DNA of 64,000 nt, from assembly GCF_023282985.1 (NCBI RefSeq), contig NZ_JAGQDC010000003.1:310001-374000 (forward strand), in the 5' to 3' direction. A program made the translations under genes and the position numbers. The stretch is from Serratia silvae (lineage in GTDB: Bacteria; Pseudomonadota; Gammaproteobacteria; Enterobacterales; Enterobacteriaceae). The notes below the pieces were generated by a model. The model was not told the origin of the DNA and did no database searches. It worked only from the letters and a program-made list of their open reading frames with translations. The first letter of the stretch is position 1. The number at the start of each line of letters is the position of its first letter. Shown piece after piece: positions 40,319 through 48,158 of this stretch.

Positions 40319-43048
40319 ATGAGCAAATATAAAGCCATTCTGACCACCGCCGGGGCGGCAAAAATTGCGGCCGCCAGTGCGGGCGGCAAACCGTTGAAGA
40401 TTGACCAGATGGCCGTCGGAGACGGTAACGGCAAATTACCCACGCCCAACCCCGCCCAGACCAAACTGATTAACGAGCGTCACCGGGCGGCGCTCAATTC
40501 ACTGACGGTTGATAAGGCTGCACCTGATCGGCTGATTGCCGAGTTAGTCATTCCTGCCAATGTTGGCGGTTTCTGGCTGCGCGAAATGGGCCTGTATGAC
40601 GCAGACGGCACGCTGATTGCGGTCAGCAACATGGCTGAGTCCTACAAGCCGAAGCTGGAAGAGGGCAGCGGGCGCACGCAAACCCTGCGCATGGTGGTGA
40701 TTGTCAGTCATACCGAGGCTATCACGCTGATTGTCAGTGGTGACATGGTGATGGCGACACGTGATTTTGTGGCCGCGGCCATTAATGATCATGCCAAATC
40801 TCGTAACCACCCGGATGCCACCACGGCGGCCAAGGGGTTTGTGCAACTGAGCAGCGTTACCAACAGCACCAGTGAAGCCCTGGCGGCCACACCCAAAGCG
40901 GTTAAGGCGGTGAATGATGCAGCGGTGAAGTTGGCGCAGAACCTGGCTGACCTACCGGATAAAGCCAAGGCCCGCGTGAGCCTGGGACTGAAGGCGGCGG
41001 CATTACGAGAGGTGGGAGGTTCAAATGGCCAACTGATGGAGGTCGGTGCTTTCGGCTTAGGGGCCACCTGTGCGGTGGTGTCCGATGCTAATGAGATTGG
41101 CCGCAGTGGTTTTTTCGGACTGACCACCGGGAAACACAAGAACAGCCCTAACCTCAATGCTTCCTGGGAAGTGCTGTCGATTTGCTATGACGGCGGCAGC
41201 CGCAAGCAGATTTTCATGCAAGCGGGGGCGTCCACAACTAAAACTCATATTCGCTATCGCAACTCACCCGGTGGCGTCTGGGGGCCGTTCCAGTCTTATT
41301 ACAGCACCGAGAACAAACCCACGGCGGCAGAGGTTGGCGCGCTGACAGATGCGCAAGCGGTGCAGAAGTACGCGCTGCGCTCCATCAAGGTGAACGGCAA
41401 ACCGATTTCCGCCGATGTTAACCTGCAGGCAGGGGACGTGAACGCCTGGAACAAGACCGAAGCAGATGCCCGTTACCTGATGCTGTCAGGCGGAACGGTC
41501 AAAACCGGCTCTACCGGCGCGGAGAATACGGCTCTGCTGATTGATGGCGTTGAACATACGCCCCTGGTGTTAAAGCGCAGCAGCGCCACCGCCAATCTGT
41601 CGATCGGTTTTCAGCTCGGCGGTAGTGCGCCGCTGTACCGGCTCGGTATTAATGACAAAAATAATCTGTCCTGGGGCACAGATGCCAACCAGGCCAGTAA
41701 TGCCACGATTTATCACACCAAAAATAAACCCACGGCGGCGGATGTAGGCGCGCTGACGGACGCACAAGCGGTGCAGAAGTATGCATTGCGTTCTATCAAG
41801 GTGAACGGCAAACCCATTTCAGCCGATGTTAACCTGCAAGCCGGGGATGTGAACGCCTGGAACAAGACCGAAGCGGATAACCGTTACCTGTTGAAGACCG
41901 GCGGGATCGTCACGGGGAAAACCCGATTTGCTGCCGGGGTTAACTTTGGTAATGAAAACACCTCGGTTGAGGGCGGTAGCGATGCGGCTGGATACACCTC
42001 CAATAACCTGATGCTGAAAAGCTGGTACGGCATTGGCTTCTTCAATACCTGCACCACATCGGGTTTGAAAGGCGTGACAGGCTATATCAACACCCGCAGC
42101 GGTGATCTGCAGATGAAAGGCCGGGTGATGGCCGATACCCAGGTCATTGAAGCTGGTAAGCGGGTGTATTCCCCCAACAACAAACCGACGGCGGCGGATG
42201 TAGGGGCGTTGACCGATACACAAGCAATGCAGAAATATGCGTTGCGCTCTATCAAGGTGAACGGCAAGCCGCTTTCTGGTGATGTGAACCTGGTGGCCGG
42301 AGATATCAACGCCTACACCAAAACAGAGGCGGATGGCCGTTACGTTAAGCAGAGCGGTGACAACATCAATTGGCTGACGGTGAAGGGGGCCGGGACATTC
42401 CAGGGGCTCGACTACATCAACAAATCCGGTATTAACACCTATTCCAATGCGGAGGGGAGTCATCGCCAGGTAAATGCCCTGCGATTAAAAGGCGAGGGCA
42501 ATCTGGTGGCCGAGCTCTATCACCATGAACTGGTTGGCAAATACCATAACTTGGGTATTCATGTCGGTAATGGTAATGAGCACGGTTGGTATGAGTTGCG
42601 TGGCAATGGGGAGCTAAAGGTCAATGGTACGTGGCCCACCTTGCATCTGGGCGAAACCATTCATCACCCGGATGGTAATATTTCAGGTGAGCTTTGGGGA
42701 GGCTATTTACGTGATTACATTAACAACGCCGCCAATGGTCGGGTTGACTGGAATGCGTTTAACAACCGTTCGCACGTCGCGGGCACGCGTCAGGCATGGT
42801 GGTACAAAGATGAACTGACAGGCTTTATTTTCCAGGGTGGCGTGGTTAACCGGGGCGAAGGCTATCTGACCTGGGTTGGTTTTCCGCGTGGCTATACACA
42901 AGACTGCTTTGGCGTACAGCTCACGCTAGCGGGGCATTGGAAGGATTCCAGTACAAATATTGAGGCGCAAAGTCTGTCGGTAGGCGGGTTTAATGCGGCG
43001 ATGGCGGATAATGAGCGTGTCGTTTTCTGGTGGGCAGTGGGGGTATAA
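40319..43048 (+). CDS. H: Tail fibre protein gpH
   Basis: A 909-residue tail fibre that sets host range. The conserved N-terminal 160 residues dock on the baseplate (KYKAILTTAGAAKIAAASAG; GGFWLREMGLYDADGTLIAV). The shaft contains three near-identical 56-residue modules (NKPTAADVGALTDAQAVQKY and IKVNGKPISADVNLQAGDVN). The end, GVQLTLAGHWKDSS to ERVVFWWAVGV, resembles gp53-type receptor-binding tips. The repeated DNA makes it prone to recombination with other fibres. The start at 40319 is the family start; an upstream frame start is not. Confidence 0.93.
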   Translation: MSKYKAILTTAGAAKIAAASAGGKPLKIDQMAVGDGNGKLPTPNPAQTKLINERHRAALNSLTVDKAAPDRLIAELVIPANVGGFWLREMGLYDADGTLIAVSNMAESYKPKLEEGSGRTQTLRMVVIVSHTEAITLIVSGDMVMATRDFVAAAINDHAKSRNHPDATTAAKGFVQLSSVTNSTSEALAATPKAVKAVNDAAVKLAQNLADLPDKAKARVSLGLKAAALREVGGSNGQLMEVGAFGLGATCAVVSDANEIGRSGFFGLTTGKHKNSPNLNASWEVLSICYDGGSRKQIFMQAGASTTKTHIRYRNSPGGVWGPFQSYYSTENKPTAAEVGALTDAQAVQKYALRSIKVNGKPISADVNLQAGDVNAWNKTEADARYLMLSGGTVKTGSTGAENTALLIDGVEHTPLVLKRSSATANLSIGFQLGGSAPLYRLGINDKNNLSWGTDANQASNATIYHTKNKPTAADVGALTDAQAVQKYALRSIKVNGKPISADVNLQAGDVNAWNKTEADNRYLLKTGGIVTGKTRFAAGVNFGNENTSVEGGSDAAGYTSNNLMLKSWYGIGFFNTCTTSGLKGVTGYINTRSGDLQMKGRVMADTQVIEAGKRVYSPNNKPTAADVGALTDTQAMQKYALRSIKVNGKPLSGDVNLVAGDINAYTKTEADGRYVKQSGDNINWLTVKGAGTFQGLDYINKSGINTYSNAEGSHRQVNALRLKGEGNLVAELYHHELVGKYHNLGIHVGNGNEHGWYELRGNGELKVNGTWPTLHLGETIHHPDGNISGELWGGYLRDYINNAANGRVDWNAFNNRSHVAGTRQAWWYKDELTGFIFQGGVVNRGEGYLTWVGFPRGYTQDCFGVQLTLAGHWKDSSTNIEAQSLSVGGFNAAMADNERVVFWWAVGV
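41312..41479 (+). repeat. Tail-fibre module repeat, copy 1
   Basis: A 168-bp in-frame module coding NKPTAAEVGALTDAQAVQKY onward to ADARYL. It is highly similar to copies at 41723 and 42179. Confidence 0.85.
41723..41890 (+). repeat. Tail-fibre module repeat, copy 2
   Basis: Same 168-bp length, 411 bp after copy 1. It is nearly identical at protein level to copy 1 but with synonymous base changes. Confidence 0.85.
42179..42346 (+). repeat. Tail-fibre module repeat, copy 3
   Basis: Same 168-bp length, 456 bp after copy 2. It is more diverged: LSGDVNLVAGDINAYTKTEA replaces the ISADVNLQAGDVNAWNKTEA of the other copies. Confidence 0.8.
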
Positions 43049-43049
43049 A

Positions 43050-43475
43050 ATGAGTTACGGATACAGTGCAGCCACCAACATTCTCTATGTGTTGGATGAT
43101 AAACCAGCCTATGACGCCAACGGTAATTGGCCGGAGGATGTCAAGCCCATTACTGATGCAGAGTGGACGACGTATTGCGCACAAGGGCCAGAAGGGAAAA
43201 TGCGCGGGGCTGATAGTTACGGTTTACCTTGCTGGGTCGATATCCCGCCGCCGTCAAAAGCGCAAGCGGTGCAGGCAGCCAAGATAGATAAATCGCAACG
43301 GCTGGCACTGGCGACAAAAAAGATCGCCCCGTTGCAGGATGCGCAAGAGCTGGGAATAGCGTCAACTGATGAGCAGGCGCAGTTACTGGCCTGGAAGCGT
43401 TACCGGGTGCTGATTAACCGGGTAGATGCTGAAGCCGCGCCGGATATTGAGTGGCCGCCGGTGCCGGAGGCGTAA
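43050..43475 (+). CDS. G: Tail fibre assembly protein gpG
   Basis: A 141-residue chaperone of the Tfa family that folds or trimerises gpH. It shows YSAATNILYVLDDKPAYDAN at the start, the proline-tryptophan pattern GNWPEDVKPITDAEW, and a C-terminal helical region ending IEWPPVPEA. It starts two bases after the H stop. Confidence 0.9.
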   Translation: MSYGYSAATNILYVLDDKPAYDANGNWPEDVKPITDAEWTTYCAQGPEGKMRGADSYGLPCWVDIPPPSKAQAVQAAKIDKSQRLALATKKIAPLQDAQELGIASTDEQAQLLAWKRYRVLINRVDAEAAPDIEWPPVPEA

Positions 43476-43482
43476 AAACATG

Positions 43483-43500
43483 GCCCGCTGATAAGCGGGC
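43483..43500 (+). terminator. Hairpin after gpG
   Basis: GCCCGCT and AGCGGGC pair over 7 bp around GATA, eight bases after the G stop. The T-tract is poor (GTTCCCC), so termination may be partial. Confidence 0.5.
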
Positions 43501-43645
43501 GTTCCCCTGTATGCATCTGATTAGCTGACCTAATACTCGTCCCGTGATCTGTCCGACAATAGAAATACCTTGCGTAAGATATGCTTATCAATTATATAAA
43601 CCAAGCGGTTTTGCGATTAATGATAGATTAAGGAGCGATTTTTTC

Positions 43646-44512
43646 ATGAATCGATTGATGCAGGAAATGTATGACGAATTGGACGACATTAAACGCGATC
43701 CGTATATAAATCGAGAGGACAGGGAGCGAGGAGAGCAAAGAGTCAACGGCGTTATTATCAGTTATAAGCAGAATGAACTTATGCAGGTAATGAACAGCGT
43801 TGCCAGTAAGTATATGAAGTGGAGCTTGGCAAAGGATAAGTTTATTAGTGAGGTTGTTACCTACTCCAATGATATTACATCCAAAGTCAATACGGGTGAA
43901 ATAACACAAGATCAGGCGATGAGATCGTTAGATCAAGAAATCGCAAATCTAAGAAAGCAGGATGAAGTCTTAACAAGAAAACAATACCGGCAAGCGGTGA
44001 TAGTAAAACCGGTAGTGCAAAAAGTCTCTAAAGGCAAAAGTGGCCGAGATATTATTGATGTCAACTTAATTATTGCAGGCGTTGGGTTTGTCAGTGGCGG
44101 GTTACAGTTTGTAACGGGAGTAGGTGTTGCCAGTAGTGGTGCCAGTGCACCTTTTGGCGGACTGTTAATTGCTCATGGTATAAATAATATCGTTGAAAAT
44201 GGATACTTCCTCCTTTACAGGGAAAGTTATACTGGCCCGCTTAAGTTTATTTATGAAGAGGTTGGTGGTTTACTTGGTATAAGTGCTAAAGATGCTGACG
44301 CTATCTATACTTTCGTTGATTTTAGCGTGTCGATAAATGGCTTGCTTGGTCTGCGGTTAGAGGAGGATGCGATCAGGTTATATCGATATATTGATACTGA
44401 TCTGCTTTGGGGTTTGAAGGAAATGGGTTATAAAATGATGTCAAAAAATGAATTGTACTTGGAGTTTATTGGTGATATGAATAGCGTCACTGCTCAGTAT
44501 AGAGATTATTAG
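43646..44512 (+). CDS. DUF4225 protein, candidate toxin or effector (cargo)
   Basis: A 288-residue protein. The N-terminal 140 residues are helical and charged. The C-terminal part is a DUF4225 domain: VNLIIAGVGFVSGGLQFVTG, PFGGLLIAHGINNIVENGYF and a glycine-rich hydrophobic core that may insert in a membrane. It sits in the P2 Z/fun slot after gpG and is followed by two small membrane proteins that look like immunity factors. AGGAG lies ten bases before the ATG. A toxic role is inferred, not shown; the domain has no assigned function. Confidence 0.78.
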   Translation: MNRLMQEMYDELDDIKRDPYINREDRERGEQRVNGVIISYKQNELMQVMNSVASKYMKWSLAKDKFISEVVTYSNDITSKVNTGEITQDQAMRSLDQEIANLRKQDEVLTRKQYRQAVIVKPVVQKVSKGKSGRDIIDVNLIIAGVGFVSGGLQFVTGVGVASSGASAPFGGLLIAHGINNIVENGYFLLYRESYTGPLKFIYEEVGGLLGISAKDADAIYTFVDFSVSINGLLGLRLEEDAIRLYRYIDTDLLWGLKEMGYKMMSKNELYLEFIGDMNSVTAQYRDY

Positions 44513-44521
44513 GAGCTTGTT

Positions 44522-44803
44522 ATGAGTTATGCATATTCCATTTTTTCTATTTTAACTCTTGTTGTTCTGTATTTTGCAAATAAAAAACTCACATCATCTT
44601 ATTATCCTCTTCATGTTTTTTATGGGATAATGATATCCGCCTTATTTGTACTTTTCCATATGATAGTTCTAAATTTGCATGTAATCCCTATTTTGGGTAT
44701 TCCAGTCTCAGAAGACGATGACTTTATGTACTATGGTCCACTGTTCTATGCCCTCTTATGTGTTATAGTTAGCATGGTAGCCCATGGTAAAGATAGAAAG
44801 TGA
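44522..44803 (+). CDS. Small membrane protein, immunity-like (copy 1)
   Basis: A 93-residue protein with three membrane helices (YSIFSILTLVVLYFANKKL, then VFYGIMISALFVLFHMIVLN and GPLFYALLCVIVSMVAHG) and a conserved VIPILGIPVSEDDDFMYYGP loop. It is clearly paralogous to the next gene. It starts nine bases after the DUF4225 stop and ends overlapping copy 2 (GTGA). A small multi-pass protein right behind a possible toxin suggests immunity. Confidence 0.75.
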   Translation: MSYAYSIFSILTLVVLYFANKKLTSSYYPLHVFYGIMISALFVLFHMIVLNLHVIPILGIPVSEDDDFMYYGPLFYALLCVIVSMVAHGKDRK

Positions 44804-45081
44804 GTTATATATATTCACTATTCTCCATCTTAACGCTTTACCCGTTTTTTATCTGGGTCAGAAAGTTATCATCATCACACTACCCTTACACTCGGTTTGG
44901 TGCGATTGCTGTAGTAGGGGCCTTTATGGTTTTTCATTTGCATATATTTCATATGAAAACCATCCCTATACTAGGGATCTCTGTTCCTGAAGATAATGAG
45001 TTTATGTCTTATGCCCCTTATTTCTTTGGTTTATTGGTGACGTTCGTTAGTATGGCCGCCTTTAATAGTAAGGGTAAGTGA
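44800..45081 (+). CDS. Small membrane protein, immunity-like (copy 2)
   Basis: A 93-residue paralogue of the preceding gene with the same length, helices and loop (TIPILGISVPEDNEFMSYAP). The GTG start overlaps the copy 1 stop by four bases. The two differ most in the first helix (LTLYPFFIWVRKLSSS). Tandem divergent copies could give immunity to variant toxins. Confidence 0.75.
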   Translation: MSYIYSLFSILTLYPFFIWVRKLSSSHYPYTRFGAIAVVGAFMVFHLHIFHMKTIPILGISVPEDNEFMSYAPYFFGLLVTFVSMAAFNSKGK

Positions 45082-45118
45082 ACTTGTGAGGGATGGCATT
45101 AACCATCCCCCCTTAATA

Positions 45119-45598
45119 TCAATAGACTCTGTCATCCCAAATGCTGTAACCACTGGTGCCCGCAATGATATGGCTCCAGGTAATGCTCTTGTATTTCAAC
45201 GAGATGGTTTCTTGCGGTTGTGCGCCGCTGTGGGTGATTGAGTGAGGGTGTGAACCTGAGATATCGGAAATGGTGGCATCAGTGAGTAAGATGGTGAAGT
45301 AAAGCTCTTGTGCACCGGACGCATTGGTTCTGTAGAACTCAAACAGGACTTCAAGCGATTCATTACTGGAAATAGCCACGCCTAGCAAAGGTGAGGATTT
45401 ATCGATAGGTTTGGTAAACACGACAGGGTGATGGCTGACATGCTGTTCCCTGCTCATCGCATAGTTCAGACTATTAATCAGGATTTGGTCTAAATGACCG
45501 GTTTGCCCTTTATTACCGATGGAATCCATAGAGGAACATCCGGCAGAAATAAGTCCCTGCTGTTTACCTTTCAATGTCGCATAGATTACGTTAGCCAT
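45119..45598 (-). CDS. hcp: Hcp-family type VI secretion protein (orphan)
   Basis: A 159-residue Hcp protein of the longer enterobacterial type: KGKQQGLISAGCSSMDSIGN near the start, SREQHVSHHPVVFTKPIDKS near residue 48, and the C-terminal ITWSHIIAGTSGYSIWDDRV. Hcp hexamers form the type VI inner tube and carry effectors. No other type VI gene is in the window, so it is an orphan copy carried by the prophage. It faces the DUF4225-immunity unit and lies just upstream of the phage sheath and tube genes, which are structural relatives. AAGGAT precedes the ATG. Confidence 0.9.
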   Translation of the reverse strand: MANVIYATLKGKQQGLISAGCSSMDSIGNKGQTGHLDQILINSLNYAMSREQHVSHHPVVFTKPIDKSSPLLGVAISSNESLEVLFEFYRTNASGAQELYFTILLTDATISDISGSHPHSITHSGAQPQETISLKYKSITWSHIIAGTSGYSIWDDRVY

Positions 45599-45700
45599 TA
45601 TTCAATATCCTTATATTAACAATGTGACTTGGTGCCACGAAGCGTAGAGGTTTATATCATTAAGTGAACCTGCTGAATGTAACATAAGCGCCCATAATAA

Positions 45701-45721
45701 AGCCCGCATAAAATGCGGGCT
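45701..45721. terminator. Hairpin in the hcp-FI gap
   Basis: AGCCCGCA and TGCGGGCT pair over 8 bp around a 5-base loop. Flanking T runs are short on both strands, so it may be only a weak terminator. The 45599-45973 gap contains this and two further inverted repeats, but no gene. Confidence 0.45.
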
Positions 45722-45728
45722 CTTGGGG

Positions 45729-45756
45729 TTGTGGCGTTTCCCTGGTGTTGCCACAA
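45729..45756. promoter_or_regulatory. Candidate Ogr site of the FI late promoter
   Basis: TTGTGGC and GCCACAA form 7-bp arms 14 bases apart upstream of FI. TTGT and ACAA ends are the hallmark of P2-type late activator sites. The distance to FI is longer than usual. Confidence 0.4.
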
Positions 45757-45808
45757 GAAGTCCATTAACCCTAGAGGAATGGCTAAAACTCGTCCAATCG
45801 ATTCGCTA

Positions 45809-45830
45809 GATCAATAACACGATATTGATC
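45809..45830. promoter_or_regulatory. 22-bp palindrome upstream of FI
   Basis: GATCAATA and TATTGATC form perfect 8-bp arms around six bases, 144 bp before the FI start. It looks like an operator; the binding protein is unknown. Confidence 0.5.
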
Positions 45831-45973
45831 GGTGAAAACGATCATAGCCCATGCATTGCCTTGCTTCCCCGCTACAGCCTGTTGTCTGGTCGGCCTTCCA
45901 TCCGTCACCACGTGCAGCCTTATCCGCCTGGCGGCATGCTGTTTGCACCAACTCACAACGGAGCAAGCCGCTT

Positions 45974-47143
45974 ATGGCTGACTATCATCACGGCGTGCGT
46001 GTCATCGAAATCAACGATGGCACCCGCGTAATATCTACCGTTTCGACCGCCATCGTCGGCATGGTCTGCACCGGGGAAGATGCCGATGCCACACTGTTTC
46101 CCCTTAATACCCCGGTATTGATCACCGATGTGCTGGCTGCCAGTGGCAAGGCCGGTAAAAAAGGCACCCTGGCCGCGTCACTGCGCGCCATTGCCGAACA
46201 GGCCAAACCGGTTACGGTGGTGGTGCGTGTGGCCGAAGGCAAAGACGAAGCTGAAACTACGTCCAACATCATCGGCGGTGCGGATGAGAATGGCCGCTAC
46301 ACCGGCATGAAAGCGCTATTGGCCGCGCAAGCAGAATGCGGGGTTAAACCGCGTATCCTCGGTGTACCTGGATTAGATAACCAAGCGGTGGCGACGGCTC
46401 TCGCCAGCGTCTGCCAGCAGTTGCGTGCCTTTGGCTATATCAGCGCCTTCGGTTGTAAAACCGTGTCAGAGGCCATCAAGTACCGCGACAACTTCAACCA
46501 GCGTGAGCTGATGCTGATCTGGCCGGAGTTCATCACCTGGAACACCACCGCCAACAGCAGCGACATTGCCACGGCCACTGCCCGTGCGCTCGGTCTGCGC
46601 GCCAAAATCGACACGGAAACCGGCTGGCATAAAACCCTGTCCAACGTCGGCGTCAATGGCGTGACCGGTATCAGCGCCTCAGTGTTCTGGGATTTGCAGT
46701 CACCGGGCACCGATGCTGACCTGCTCAATGAAGCCTGTGTCACCACGCTGATCCGCAAAGACGGTTTCAAGTTCTGGGGCTCCCGCACCTGTTCGGATGA
46801 TCCGCTGTTCCTGTTTGAGAACTACACCCGCACCGCGCAGGTGATTGCCGACACTATGGCCGAGGCGCACCTGTGGGCCGTTGACCGCCCGGTTACGCCC
46901 ACGCTGATCCGCGACATGATTGATGGCATCAAGGCCAAATTCCGTGAACTGAAATCCGCCGGGCTGATTATCGACGGGGATTGTTGGTATGACGACAGCG
47001 CCAACGACAAAGAAACCCTCAAGGCCGGCAAACTGTTTATCGATTACGACTACACCCCAGTGCCACCGCTGGAAGATTTAACCCTGCGCCAGCGTATCAC
47101 CGACAAGTATCTGGTGACGTTCGCCGCGTCCGTGAACCGCTAA
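45974..47143 (+). CDS. FI: Tail sheath protein gpFI
   Basis: A 389-residue contractile tail sheath. It opens with YHHGVRVIEINDGTRVISTV and contains ILGVPGLDNQAVATALASVC near residue 120 and LWAVDRPVTPTLIRDMIDGI near 300. It polymerises around the gpFII tube. The ATG at 45974 was chosen by family start; the frame continues upstream without homology. Confidence 0.95.
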   Translation: MADYHHGVRVIEINDGTRVISTVSTAIVGMVCTGEDADATLFPLNTPVLITDVLAASGKAGKKGTLAASLRAIAEQAKPVTVVVRVAEGKDEAETTSNIIGGADENGRYTGMKALLAAQAECGVKPRILGVPGLDNQAVATALASVCQQLRAFGYISAFGCKTVSEAIKYRDNFNQRELMLIWPEFITWNTTANSSDIATATARALGLRAKIDTETGWHKTLSNVGVNGVTGISASVFWDLQSPGTDADLLNEACVTTLIRKDGFKFWGSRTCSDDPLFLFENYTRTAQVIADTMAEAHLWAVDRPVTPTLIRDMIDGIKAKFRELKSAGLIIDGDCWYDDSANDKETLKAGKLFIDYDYTPVPPLEDLTLRQRITDKYLVTFAASVNR

Positions 47144-47157
47144 GGAGCCGTTACGTT

Positions 47158-47667
47158 ATGGCACTGCCGAAAAAACTGAAGTACCTGAACCTGTTCAACG
47201 ACGGTTACAGCTATATGGGCGTGGTGTCCTCGCTGACGTTGCCCAAGCTCACCCGCAAGCTGGAGAAGTATCGCGGCGGCGGTATGAACGGTGCCGCGTC
47301 TACCGATATGGGGCTGGATGATGATGCGCTGGCCCTGGAGTGGTCTATGGGTGGCCTGGATGAATTGGTGTTGCAACAGTGGGGCAGCGTCGATGCGGTG
47401 CCGCTGCGCTTTGCCGGTTCGTTCCAGCGTGACGATACCGGTGAGGTCTCCGCCGTGGAGGTGGTGTTGCGTGGCCGCCATAAGGAAATCGACTTTGGCG
47501 AGTACAAGCAAGGGGAAGACACTGAAACCAAGGTCGCGACCGAATGCACCTACTTCAAGCTGACCATTGACGGTAAAGAGCTGATTGAAATCGACACCGT
47601 GCATATGGTGGAGAAGGTCAACGGCGTTGATCGCCTGGCCGAGCACCGCAAAGCCATCGGCATGTAA
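47158..47667 (+). CDS. FII: Tail tube protein gpFII
   Basis: A 169-residue major tail tube protein with the usual MALPKKLKYLNLFNDGYSYM start and KVATECTYFKLTIDGKELIE near residue 122. It is a structural relative of the type VI Hcp encoded 1.6 kb upstream. AAGGAGCCGTTACGTTATG gives its ribosome site. Confidence 0.95.
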   Translation: MALPKKLKYLNLFNDGYSYMGVVSSLTLPKLTRKLEKYRGGGMNGAASTDMGLDDDALALEWSMGGLDELVLQQWGSVDAVPLRFAGSFQRDDTGEVSAVEVVLRGRHKEIDFGEYKQGEDTETKVATECTYFKLTIDGKELIEIDTVHMVEKVNGVDRLAEHRKAIGM

Positions 47668-47721
47668 TTCCTGCACCAGTCTACCCGGCTGGCTGCCATC
47701 CCTGTTTATTGAGAGAACATC

Positions 47722-48006
47722 ATGAAAGACGAAAAAGACGACAACCTGGTAATGCTGGAAAACCCGATCCAACGCGGTGACACCACCATTACAGAAGTCC
47801 GTATCACCAAACCCAATGCAGGCACTCTGCGTGGTGTCGGGCTGGCGGCTGTTGCCAATGCCGACGTTGACGCACTGCTGATTGTCCTGCCGCGCATGAC
47901 CTACCCGAACCTGACCAAAGACGAATGCCACCGCCTGGAGTTGCCAGACCTGGTGGCGCTGGCCGGTAAGGTCGTCGGTTTTTTGTCGCCGAACTCGGCA
48001 GCGTAG
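47722..48006 (+). CDS. E: Tail assembly protein gpE
   Basis: A 94-residue tail assembly chaperone (NLVMLENPIQRGDTTITEVR, then NLTKDECHRLELPDLVALAG). It is read through in a minor fraction by a -1 frameshift to give E+E'. The tape measure gene follows. Confidence 0.93.
   Translation: MKDEKDDNLVMLENPIQRGDTTITEVRITKPNAGTLRGVGLAAVANADVDALLIVLPRMTYPNLTKDECHRLELPDLVALAGKVVGFLSPNSAA
47979..47985 (+). promoter_or_regulatory. Programmed -1 frameshift site of E/E'
   Basis: T TTT TTG in the E zero frame (codons GGT TTT TTG), eight codons before the E stop. This is the known P2 slippery heptamer. Slippage continues as VAELGSVAMDARLGV into E'. Confidence 0.88.
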
Positions 48007-48158
48007 CAATGGACGCCCGTTTGGGCGTGGATGATCTGATGGCGGATATTGCGGTGATATTCCACTGGCCGCCGTCGGAAATGGCCGGGATGTCGCTCAC
48101 CGAGCTGCTGAACTGGCGGGATAAAGCGGTGCAACGCAGTGGAGTGAACCATGAGTAA
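47986..48158 (+). CDS. E': gpE' extension made by frameshift from E
   Basis: The -1 frame after the slippery site stays open to TAA at 48158: VAELGSVAMDARLGVDDLMA, then IFHWPPSEMAGMSLTELLNW. The fused E+E' protein acts with E in tail length control around the tape measure, as in P2 and by analogy to lambda G/GT. An internal ATG at 48009 has no clear ribosome site, so frameshifting is the likely route. It overlaps the start of T by eight bases. Confidence 0.88.

Noticed and set aside
41312-42346. Regular repeats considered as a CRISPR array
   Set aside because: Units are 168 bp, in frame and inside a tail fibre gene; there are no short repeats with uniform spacers.
41819-42463. A 214-codon open frame antisense to the tail fibre
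   Set aside because: Its apparent internal repetition only mirrors the fibre module repeats.
45119-45598. Hcp considered a second phage tail tube gene
   Set aside because: Its sequence follows type VI Hcp, not gpFII; it lies on the opposite strand to the tail operon and FII is present.
47140-48009. A 289-codon open frame antisense to FII and E
   Set aside because: FII and E are clearly recognised on the other strand; the antisense protein has no recognisable motif.
47722-48158. E/E' considered a frameshift mutation or sequencing error
   Set aside because: The slippery heptamer and gene layout match the functional P2 arrangement, and E has its own proper stop.
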